Assembly (NCBI GenBank): GCA_030035585.1
Contig: CM057469.1
Location: 65,303,501-65,367,500, forward strand
DNA from: Dugong dugon
Taxonomy: Eukaryota > Chordata > Mammalia > Sirenia > Dugongidae
Length of the DNA stretch: 64,000 nucleotides
Direction of reading: 5' to 3'
A program made the translations under genes and the position numbers. The stretch's first letter is position 1. Each line of letters begins with the position of its first letter. This document shows, piece by piece, positions 56,310 to 64,000 of this stretch. Under the pieces are notes generated by a model that saw only the letters and a program-made list of their open reading frames with translations, did not search any database and had not been told where the DNA came from.

Positions 56310-56600
56310 TTCATTTAGGAATTCATTCATTCATGTATTTCATGGATCAATCAGTAAATATTTACTTAGCATCTACTCCATGTTATAAATACTATGTTGC
56401 GTGCTGGTCATATAAAATAGAATAAAATAATCCTGAAGGAAAACACAATCTAGTGAGGATACAAACATAAAAGCTTTGATAAAGTATGGCCGGCAGCTGG
56501 AGAAGAATAAAGAATGCCCCTTGGGCAGTAGAGTGGGATTCACAGAGAAGGTAATGGTTACCCTGGGCTTTAAGGGATAAGGGGTCTATGAAAAGGAATA
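56310..56600 (-). repeat. L2 fragment
   Basis: Reverse-complement L2 landmarks: ATTCATTCATTCATGTATTT, AGTAAATATTTACTTAGCAT and ACACAATCTAGTGAGGATAC. Confidence 0.75.
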
Positions 56601-57090
56601 TTGGTACTTTTTATAGTATGTTCTTTATAGCATCACTAAGGCCTCTCCCTTGCCCCCTGCAAAAAAAAAAAAAAAATCATGATTCGAAGCTAGTAACAGT
56701 GCTTTGATCTTTGGTGTCAAGAAATTCTCTCTCCAGAAAGTCCTTGTTAAAATGTGAAGGAGGTTTGCTCATTAACTCTTTTATAGGAGCTGTAATAACT
56801 CTTCTGTCTGCAGCACGCAACTGGCATGAGGTTCAAATGAAAAGGAATTTGTGAAATCACATTCTTTGTAAATTGTAAAGTGTAAAGCAAGTGTTATTTG
56901 TGATATTATTGTCATAGCAATGACATTCTTATTACTTTAATAGGGATTATTTTTATCAATTTTCTGGACTTAAGCAATGTAACTTGGAGAAATTTGAAAA
57001 ATATAAATGGTTTTAAAATACCTTTATGCAATATCCTGGTGGGTACGTCCAAAAACGTTTACTAGAGGAAACTGGCTTGGAGCTTGGCAT
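56601..57090. other. Unique sequence with an A-run
   Basis: No family recognised; A-run near 56660-56677. Confidence 0.4.
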
Positions 57091-57107
57091 AAAGAAAAAT
57101 CCCTTTG

Positions 57108-57250
57108 AAATCCAGGGTGGAAAGGAAGAGTGTGCTGTCACAGTATAGGGAGAGCAAATAGGGTTCACATAACAATGTATGTATAAGTTTTTGTATGAGA
57201 GACTAACTTGAATTGTAAACCTTCACTTAAAGCACAACAATAAAAAAAAT
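57108..57250 (+). mobile_element. L1 3' tail (143 bases) with duplication
   Basis: AAATCCAGGGTGGAAAGGAA to CTTCACTTAAAGCACAACAA plus AATAAA and A-run. AAAGAAAAATCCCTTTG (57091-57107) and AAAGAGAAATCCCTTTG (57251-57267) match at 16 of 17 bases. Confidence 0.95.
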
Positions 57251-57267
57251 AAAGAGAAATCCCTTTG

Positions 57268-57641
57268 TGCTACTAGAAAGACAAAACAACAACTAGAATA
57301 GACTATTATCTGATCCTGTATAGAAATTCTAATGACTTCCAACTATTTGTCATACCCTGAAATCAGGGGCCTCATCTCACATATTTACATCAGCCTTAGT
57401 GCCTTGTACATATAGATGCTAAGTATGGCGACTGTCCATTGATGCCACTGGAGACTAGGGAGGGAGTGGGAAGGTTTGAAGAACGGCAAGCTGCCATGGA
57501 CAATAGATCTGGATGAGGGCACCTGGGTAGCCAAGGGGCAGCTCAAGGGCACTGGATGCTCAGGGAAGAGGCCATCACCCAGGCAGGAGAATGCTGTTGA
57601 AAAGAGTGATCTGGGGAGAAAGAGGCTTCCCTAGAATTGTA
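57268..57641. other. Unique sequence, no gene seen
   Basis: No family recognised. Confidence 0.4.
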
Positions 57642-57895
57642 GTTGTTAGTTGTCATCAAGTTGGTGCCAACTCATGGCGACCTTATGTATAACAGAACTA
57701 AACATTGCCAGGTGCTGCTCCATTTTCATGGTTGTTGGCGTATTTGAGTCTATTGTTGTGGCTATTGTGTCAATCCATCTCACTATGAGTTTCCCTCATT
57801 GTCACTGACCCTCTGCTTTACCACCATGATGCCCTGTTCTAGTGATTGGTCTTTCTTGTTGACGCATCCAAAATAAGCAAGCTGAAGTCTCCGTT
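57642..57895 (-). mobile_element. RTE LINE 3' end, diverged
   Basis: Antisense: GTTAGTTGTCATCAAGTTGG, CTCATGGCGACCTTATGTAT, TGTGTCAATCCATCTCACTA, CTGACCCTCTGCTTTACCAC. 5'-truncated near the same point as the 378-640 copy. Confidence 0.9.
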
Positions 57896-58671
57896 CAATT
57901 TGCAAGTTTCCATAAGGCTGCCTTCATCCTTCCTCTGCTTTTCTCAAACCACATGCAAGAAATTACCCACTGGCTAGCCTAAACCCTTACTTAGGGTGCC
58001 AGTAATTTAGAGACCTCACAATTATTTTTTGTGGGAATATATTTGATATTTCAATTGGAAGCGCCAAAGTGGTTGATCACAAGGGTAGAGGCAGAACTCT
58101 GTCACACTACCTTAACTCATCCTTTATAATTTAAACTTGTTTTTATTTGGAATTCTATATGCGAAGGAGTACCACTAATTTTTCAACGTCTCTAATCGAT
58201 GACACCTGATAACAACAAAGAGCCCTAAAGGTCTTGGTATGATCCTCCTTGAGATTTTAAAATGGTCCTCATAGTTTTCCCACAATTTAGAATGCTTGAA
58301 AGGAGCAGTAGCGTGGTCGTGTACACTAAGGACAAGATTGAGGTTCTCTGAATGTTCGCCCCACTCCCCTAAACTGAAAAAATGGATAAATGTTGCTGGA
58401 CAAATGGGAAAGGAGACTCTCAAACCAGATTATATTCTTGGGAGCAGCCTGAAGACTGCCAGCTCCAGCAACAAGGAGCTTTCCACTCAAGCTATCAATG
58501 TCTCCTAATAAAATTTCTCACACTTAAAAAGCCTCTATCTAGCCCCGAGCCTTGCTTCCTTTCCCATGCTACACACTAGAATAGAAAGCTGGCTACATAG
58601 TTTTTTTTGAAGTATACCATGGTACCCAGATTGTGTAAAAATTTTCCTTGGAGGAACCTTCTTTCTAGTCT
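57896..58671. other. Unique sequence, possibly a decayed LTR
   Basis: Nothing is firmly assigned. CCTAATAAAATTTCTCACAC near 58504, followed by CGAGCCTTGCTTCC, resembles a retroviral poly(A) region, but no TG...CA boundary pair was found. Confidence 0.3.
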
Positions 58672-58886
58672 GAAAAACAAAACAAAATAGTTGCTATTGA
58701 GTCAGTTCAGACTCACGGCAACCCCGTGTGTGTCAGAGTAGAACTGTGATTCACAGGGGTTTTCAATAGCTGATTTTTCAGAAGTAGATCACAAGTTCTT
58801 TCTTCTGAAGTGCCTCTGGGTGAACCTGAACCTTCAGCCTTTCAGTTAGCCAAGGGCGTTAACCATTTGCACTGGACTGATCAGAA
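58672..58886 (-). mobile_element. Afrotherian SINE, GTCCCTGGGTGG type
   Basis: Antisense: TTGCTATTGAGTCAGTTCAG, TTTTCAGAAGTAGATCACA, CTTTCAGTTAGCCAAGGGCG; head decayed. Confidence 0.92.
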
Positions 58887-59281
58887 ATAGCTCCCAATAA
58901 GATCATTGATGCATTAGACAAAAAGGCCTTCCATCCATCTGAAGAGGTGTAACCACAGACAAGGTGAGAAATCTCATTCGATAACCACATCCTCCACAAG
59001 CACATCTGCACAGTTCAGTTCATCAGAATTTGCTTAGTTGTGAACCCCACTGAGGAAATAGCAATGGTGTTTAGTATCATTGTGATGGTGTAGTCAAAAA
59101 CACACATTCTGGCAAATATAACAGTGAGTACAAAAGAGTAAGTTTTTTTTTTCCTTACATTTTAAGTACTTCATTCACTGCAACATTTCTTAAAATCCCC
59201 TTTCCTCTCGCATCTCTTTCTTGCATCCACAGAGGCTCCTTACCTTCAACATTCTATCAGCTCTGGCCCATGAAACCTGTA
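58887..59281. other. Unique sequence left of LTR
   Basis: No family or frame recognised. Confidence 0.4.
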
Positions 59282-59805
59282 TGTCTCAGTCATCTGATGC
59301 TGCTCTAATAGAAGTACCACAAGTGGATGGCTTTACAAAGAGAAATTTATTCTCTCACAGTCAAGTAGGCTACAAGTCCAAATTCAGGGCATCAGCTCCA
59401 GGGGAATGCTTTCTCCATCGCCTCTGGAGGAAAGTCCATGTCATCTGTCTTCCTTTGTTCTGGGAGCTTCTCTGCACAGGAACCTCAGGTCCAAAGGACG
59501 CGCTCTACTCCCAGCACTGCTTTGTTGGTGGTATGAGGTTCCCACGTATCTCTGCTCGCTTCTCTCTTTTATATCGCAAAAGAAATTGCATTAAGACACT
59601 GATCTTGTCAACCTCATCAGTGTAAACTCATCACAGTGATAGAACTTACAACACATGAGGAGATCACATATAATCTCATCATAGTGGTAGAGTTTACAAC
59701 ACATAAGGACATCACATCAGATAACACAATCAAACAATACTGGGAATCATGACCTAGCCAATTTGCTACACACATTTTTTGGGGGACACAATTCAATCCA
59801 TGACA
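59282..59805 (-). mobile_element. Solo LTR (MaLR-type)
   Basis: TGTCTCAGTCATCTGATGC to CAATCCATGACA keeps TG...CA, flanked by CTGTA (59277-59281) and CTGTT (59806-59810). On the minus strand a canonical TATA (ATATAAAAG, 59566-59574) precedes AATAAA (59346-59351) in the order of U3-R-U5. Same family as 45613-46207. The 134-codon + frame across it is antisense to the LTR and not a gene. Confidence 0.88.
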
Positions 59806-60452
59806 CTGTTTTTCTAGGAATTCCCTTTTTCTTCTATTTCACCACCATTTTAAGTCTTTTTTTGGACCTTCCTTAATTTCAACATTGCATCACGAAAGCC
59901 TAAGACAAAGAATTGGAATGGTTAACAGTAGATCCTGTCTTAGAGGGTGCAGAAGGGAAAAGCCTTGGGTAGGAAAATCTAGAACTTCTGATTTTCTACA
60001 GACGAAAAATAGTTTTTGTGCCAGCACAGCTGTCATCTCAGAAAGCTGAAAGTAGGGTCCTGAGCGAATGGGATATGGCAGGGAAGTTTTATTTGGGTGT
60101 ATGTGATACTGAGGATGTGGGTCACCACCCAGAAATGACATCCATGGTGTAGTCACTACTGTGAAAGCTACCACTGATTTGTAGCATATCATGTGCAGGG
60201 TGTTATACAGAATGACTGTAATATTGTTTTATTTTCCCTTACAGGGATATGATGGGATAGATTTTGTTATTTTTGTTTTATAGATGAAGAAAGAATGAAA
60301 ATCGAGGGGGAATGATTTGCCAGCTAATTAGAACAGAGGCAGCATGAGAGCCCAGTGCCCGTGGCTTGTAGCCCAAAATGGTAACCATTAAGTCACCCCA
60401 TTTCCACAGTGGAAGGCCCATGTAGCCAGGAGACAGCATTAGAGGATGTGGT
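59806..60452. other. Unique sequence, no gene seen
   Basis: No family recognised; a 100-codon minus-strand frame (60192-59890) has no domain. Confidence 0.4.
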
Positions 60453-60653
60453 AAACCAGTTGCCATGAAGTCAACTCAGACTCACAATGACCCTGTATGT
60501 GTCAAAGTAGAACTGTTCTCCATAGCGTTTTCAATGGCTGTTTTTTTGGATTGTCAGGCCTCTTCTTCTGAGTGCCTCTTGTGGACTCAAACCTCCAGCC
60601 TTTCAGTTAGCAGCCGGACATGTGAACCGTTTGCACCACACAGGAACTCCAGA
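60453..60653 (-). mobile_element. Afrotherian SINE, GTCCCTGGGTGG type
   Basis: Antisense: AAACCAGTTGCCATGAAGTC, GATTGTCAGGCCTCTTCTTC, ending TTGCACCACACAGGAACTCC. Confidence 0.94.
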
Positions 60654-60832
60654 GGCTGTAGCAGATGCTTAAATAGATAGGAACATTGCCAAAGGCAATT
60701 TTCACCCACCTCCTCCTTTATACCAGGCCTGGCCCATCTCTCCATAGATTCTAAGACTATGATGACATTAACCACACCTTGGCCTGCCCCTGGAAGGATG
60801 AGAATTTTCTCTCTCATAACAGCCAAAGGTAC

Positions 60833-61018
60833 CAAAAAAAGAAAAAAAAACAAACAAACAGACATATTGTGGTTGAGCTGATTCCAACTCATAGCAACCG
60901 TATAGGACAGAGTAGAACTGCCCAATAGAGTTTCCAAGGAGCACCTGGTGGATTTGAACTGCCAACCTTTTGGTTAGCAGCCATGACTCTCCACCACTTA
61001 CACCACCAGGGTTTCTGT
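60833..61018 (-). mobile_element. Afrotherian SINE with duplication
   Basis: Antisense: A-rich run, TTGTGGTTGAGCTGATTCC, CTTACACCACCAGGGTTTCT. CAAAGGTAC flanks both ends (60824-60832, 61019-61027). Confidence 0.95.
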
Positions 61019-61027
61019 CAAAGGTAC

Positions 61028-61449
61028 ATGATCTCCAGTGTGGACTGTGAAAGGAGAACACCCATGAGAGAAGAAGCCCTGATGAAAAGCAATCCTTCTC
61101 TTTCTGCATCTCCCCAGGGCCCTGACTCAGATGGGAGGGTTCACGGTTTTCTCAGGGGCAGAGGCAGTTAAATCCCCATAGGCCATTCTTAGAGCTTTCA
61201 GATAAAACAGTAAAAAAGCTGTGTAAGCCCTAACACCTTTTATGCATTTCATTGTTAAAAGAGAATAATGTGCCCCTAGCAAAGATGGGGATAGGGCAAG
61301 AACTTACATACCTTCCACTTGAAACTATTAAATTTCCATTCTAACCCTGTTTTTTCTATGCAGCCCACCAGCAGTATTCTTAATTAGAGGTCAGTATTTC
61401 TTTCTTTTTTAAAATAAGAAACAGTATAACACCTCCCATCTTCCCCTTT
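61028..61449. other. Unique sequence, no gene seen
   Basis: No family or frame recognised. Confidence 0.4.
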
Positions 61450-61900
61450 TAAAGAGGGGATGTAGAAACACATTTGTTAAAAGTGATTTGCATTCTGTAT
61501 TCCATACTCAAGGAAGTGCTCCTTATAAAACCCAGTTCACTGTATAATTAATGACCCTTGTCTCATGCTTTAGGGCATAAACTGATTACCAGTCTGGGTC
61601 AGAGAAAACATTTCCCAGGTGTAGGATTGCACAATTAACTGTGTTGTGGGGAACTTGTGCTTTCTTTTGAAGCTTTGGGTCTTCGCCACAGTGGGGGAGC
61701 AGGATGCTGGGCTGGACAGCCATCACTATGTTACAATGATCCACCTTCTCTGCTTCTCCAGACTCACTGGAAAATGACCCGAGACCACCTGACACGCTCA
61801 TCACAAATGTTCCTCTGATGTCCCCTCTAGGGGAACAAATGTCTGCGAGCGAAGGAGTCAAGAGGCAGCCAACCCAAACAATGTTTAATACTATTGAAAG
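61450..61900. promoter_or_regulatory. Candidate conserved noncoding element
   Basis: Repeat-free block with an octamer ATTTGCAT (61486-61493, POU-type), AACAAATG/AACAATG cores, several CpG and the near-palindrome CCCCTCTAGGGG (61822-61833). The 91-codon minus-strand frame shows no domain. Called on composition and motif content only. Confidence 0.35.
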
Positions 61901-62130
61901 TTGATCTTTCTGGGGGGCAAAAAAAGTAAAGAAACCCCTCCTAACTACATTTGCTTTTGCTCAGAAGTAGCTGATGTATCATTAGTTTTTACAGATTGAA
62001 ACTTGTGTTTCTGTTTTAAATCCAAGGAACAACAAATCATGTTTCCTGAAACAAAGGGGAAAACTACAAAAAAAGATGTAAGTCATTAGGGAATTAAATA
62101 ATTAAAACAAATATACAAATATAGCTTCTC

Positions 62131-62155
62131 ATATATATGTGTGTGTGTATATATA

Positions 62156-62205
<50 letters not shown>
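62131..62205. repeat. (TG)n/(TA)n microsatellite
   Basis: Alternating TG and TA tract directly before a SINE cluster. Confidence 0.97.
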
Positions 62206-62207
<2 letters not shown>

Positions 62208-62592
62208 GGAGTCCTGGTAGTGCAGTGGTTAAGCACTTGGCTGCCAACTGAAAGACCGGCAGTACGAACCCATGAGCTGCTCTGCAGGAGAAAGATGTGG
62301 CAGTCTGCTTCCGTAAAGATTACAGCCTTGGAAACTTTACGGGACAGTTCTTCTGTGTCCTATAGGGTTGCTTTGAGTAGGAATCAACTTGACAGCAATG
62401 GTTATTGGATAATCCACCAGCTGCTCCTTGGAAACCCTATAAACCCTGGTGGCGTAGTGGTTAAGAGTTCAGCTGCTAACCAAAAGGTGGCAGTTCGAAT
62501 CCACCAGGTGCTCCTTGGAAACCGTATGGGGCAGTTCTACTCTGTCCTATAGGGTCTCTATGAGTCGGAATCAACTTGATGGCAATGGGTAT
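62206..62592 (+). mobile_element. Three same-strand SINE pieces in a row
   Basis: Full copy 62206-62405 (GGAGTCCTGGTAGTGCAGTG to GACAGCAATGGTTATTGG), a 30-base internal SINE scrap ending GGAAACCCTAT (62412-62441), then a copy 62442-62592 (AAACCCTGGTGGCGTAGTGG to GATGGCAATGGGTATATG). Confidence 0.92.
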
Positions 62593-62603
62593 ATGTGTAT
62601 GTA

Positions 62604-62942
62604 CACCCTCTTCTGACTTACAGACATGGTTAAGTTCCAAAGACCAGATTGTTAAGCAAAATTGGTGTTATGCAAAAATGGAGGATGACCACATCAGATC
62701 AAAAAGTGTAAGATTGACTACATCATTACATAACTGCCAAACCACTAAGAATCATGGCCTAGCCAAGTTGACACATAACCTTAACCATCATAGCCAGCGT
62801 TACTCTTGCCCTGCACCTCAGTGTTCATTACTGCCAGACATAAGTCGTTAATGTGCAAAATAGTTGGGATAGTAGATTTTTTACAGTTTTCGTAAATGCA
62901 AGATGTCTGGTAACAAGACAATTGATCAGTGAGAAGCAGGTG
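62604..62942 (+). mobile_element. Second copy of the TIR element with LTR end
   Basis: CACCCTCTTCTGACTTACAG and the reverse complement of ATCAGTGAGAAGCAGGTG are decayed forms of the 47613 termini. The middle CCACTAAGAATCATGGCCTA and AACCTTAACCATCATAGCC show the same joint of LTR-like to element sequence as the first copy. Confidence 0.8.
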
Positions 62943-62980
62943 TGCGTGTGTGTATGTGTGTGTGTGTGTATATATATATA
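62942..62980. repeat. (TG)n/(TA)n microsatellite
   Basis: Short tract between the DNA element and the next SINE. Confidence 0.95.
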
Positions 62981-62988
62981 AAGTTGGC

Positions 62989-63198
62989 ATGGAGCCCTGA
63001 TGGCACAATGGTTAAGTGCTCACCTGCTAACTAAAAGGGTGGTGGTTTGAACCCATTCAGTGGCTCTGAGGGAGAAAGATCTGGCGATCTGCTTCTGTAA
63101 AGATTACAGCCAAGAAAATGCTATGGAGCAGTTCTACTCTGTCACATGTGGTCACTATAAGTTGGCATCGACTCGGCATCACCCATGACAACAACAAC
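62989..63198 (+). mobile_element. Afrotherian SINE, mixed-type with (AAC)n tail
   Basis: The head GGAGCCCTGATGGCACAATG is of the GAGCCCTGG type but the 3' part (TGGTCACTATAAGTTGGCAT, then ACAACAACAACAT) has the RTE-like tail. Perfect 11-bp duplication ATAAAGTTGGC (62978-62988, 63199-63209). Confidence 0.95.
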
Positions 63199-63272
63199 AT
63201 AAAGTTGGCCAAATGTTACATTCTAAAGCAGTACTAACAGAACTCTCTGTGATGATGGAAATGTTCTGTATC

Positions 63273-63426
63273 TGTGCTGTCCAGTATGATAGCCACCAGC
63301 CACATGTGGTTATTGAGCACTTGAAGTATGGCTAGTGTGACTAAGGAACTCAATTATTAATTCAATTAAATTTTAATTTAAATAGCCATACGTGGATAGT
63401 GGCAATCATATTGGACAGCACGGTTC
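63273..63426. mobile_element. Palindromic hAT-type MER element
   Basis: CTGTGCTGTCCAGTATGATA and its near-complement TATTGGACAGCACGG are terminal inverted repeats around GCCACATGTGGTTATTGAGC. A mammal-wide nonautonomous DNA repeat. Confidence 0.85.
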
Positions 63427-63710
63427 TAAAGTATATGGTGTGAAGATTTAACACTTGATGTAATGAACATATTAAATATTGGTAAGTTCAACGTGACTTC
63501 TCTACTGTTTATTAGGTATGTTTCGCTTCATACCAGGTGTTCAGTGAAGTCTAGTGATGTTTACTAGGGAAGAGGAGGCATGAGATTCCTTATGCTCACT
63601 CTGCATCAGTAACCTTGCCTGGAGGTGATAAAAATAAGTCCAACAAATGTTAATAATCCCTGGTACAGTTACACCTTTACTCGGCCTCACTTCAAAATTG
63701 AGAATATGTA
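63427..63710. other. Unique sequence, no gene seen
   Basis: No family recognised. Confidence 0.4.
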
Positions 63711-63908
63711 GGAGCCTTGGTGGCACAGTGGTTAAGCGGCTGGCTGCTCGCTGAAACATCAGTGGTTTGAACCCAAGAGCCACTCAGTAGGAGAAAGATG
63801 TGGCAGTTCGCTTCTGTAAAGATTAAAGTCTTGGAAACTCTATGGGGCAGTTATACGCTGTCCTATAGGGTCGGTATGAGTTGGAATCGACTTGACAACA
63901 ACGGGTAT
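63711..63908 (+). mobile_element. Afrotherian SINE, GAGCCCTGGTGGC type
   Basis: GGAGCCTTGGTGGCACAGTG to TTGACAACAACGGGTATAT. Confidence 0.95.
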
Positions 63909-63913
63909 ATAGG

Positions 63914-64000
63914 AATCTGGATAGCCCAAGTGGTTTTCAAACAGCAGCTAACTTAAAGATTGGCCGTTCGAATCCACCCCATGGCTCCATGAAAGAAAGG
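63914..64000 (+). mobile_element. Afrotherian SINE cut by window edge
   Basis: GATAGCCCAAGTGGTTTTCA, CGTTCGAATCCACCCCATGG: diverged SINE head and start of body; the rest lies outside the window. Confidence 0.75.

Noticed and set aside
58490..58560. AATAAA plus pyrimidine-rich end as an ERV LTR
   Set aside because: No TG...CA pair or target duplication could be found; left as unassigned.
59221..59625. 134-codon open frame on the plus strand
   Set aside because: Mostly antisense to a solo LTR; the LTR boundaries and signals explain the sequence better.
62139..62552. 137-codon open frame beginning with Tyr/Ile/Val repeats
   Set aside because: Translation of a microsatellite and SINE copies.

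Overview
This is mammalian intergenic or intronic DNA, almost certainly from an afrotherian and most likely a paenungulate (an elephant is the best guess; manatee and hyrax are alternatives). The diagnosis rests on the repeats. There are about 30 copies of the Afrotheria-specific tRNA-headed SINEs (heads like GAGCCCTGGTGGCRCAGTGG or GTCCCTGGGTGG; tails around CTATGAGTCGGAATCGACT). Several copies belong to an elephant-type RTE LINE (RTE1_LA/BovB-like) whose 3' end is shared with those SINEs. Many L1 3' tails share one clade-specific 3' UTR. No protein-coding gene is supported. The longest open frames lie in dead LINE endonuclease or reverse transcriptase sequence or are chance frames, and there is no CRISPR array, tRNA gene or rRNA gene.

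Layout. 0-6 kb: an old hAT element (MER20-like), an RTE tail, a MIR split by a SINE, a CpG-bearing unique block that looks like a conserved noncoding element (2.56-3.20 kb), a tRNA-Gly-headed SINE and a possible retrocopy with poly(A). 6.2-11.4 kb: one ancient L2 interrupted by a nearly full-length RTE (6696-9911, 12-bp target-site duplication). 11.4-13.1 kb: L1 3' half. 13.15-13.5 kb: an unusual module of four GGGACATATYGGTCCC motifs. 15.6-19 kb: an old, internally deleted L1M. 19-33 kb: SINEs, a CR1/L3 relic (22.4 kb), L1 tails, MaLR-type LTRs (one nested in another), L2 and MIR. 33.7-39.2 kb: a large L1 with matching 14-bp target-site duplications, a recognisable ORF2 with damaged catalytic motifs and no recognisable ORF1. 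43.7-44.05 kb: the best gene-related signal, a GC/CpG-rich TATA-less block with two opposed ETS (GABPA-type) sites and a perfect AG|GTGAGT donor, read as a candidate promoter and first noncoding exon on the + strand. 45-50 kb: a solo LTR with a perfect 5-bp duplication, another L1M, a terminal-inverted-repeat DNA element carrying an LTR end, and a retrocopy nested in a SINE. 51.3-54.7 kb: RTE copies, one with a 5' inversion of the twin-priming kind. 55-64 kb: two more candidate conserved noncoding blocks, L2, LTR, clustered SINEs and a second copy of the composite DNA element.

How the parts relate. The autonomous elements (L1 and RTE) supply machinery, and the SINEs and retrocopies are their passengers. 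SINE tails copy the RTE 3' end, while poly(A) and A-rich target-site duplications mark L1-driven insertions. Nesting gives relative ages: L2/MIR/CR1/hAT are oldest, then L1M and MaLR-type LTRs, then RTE and SINE, then the SINEs inside L1 and inside SINEs. Repeat-family names come from recognition, not from a search; boundaries without a stated duplication are good to roughly 10-30 bases.
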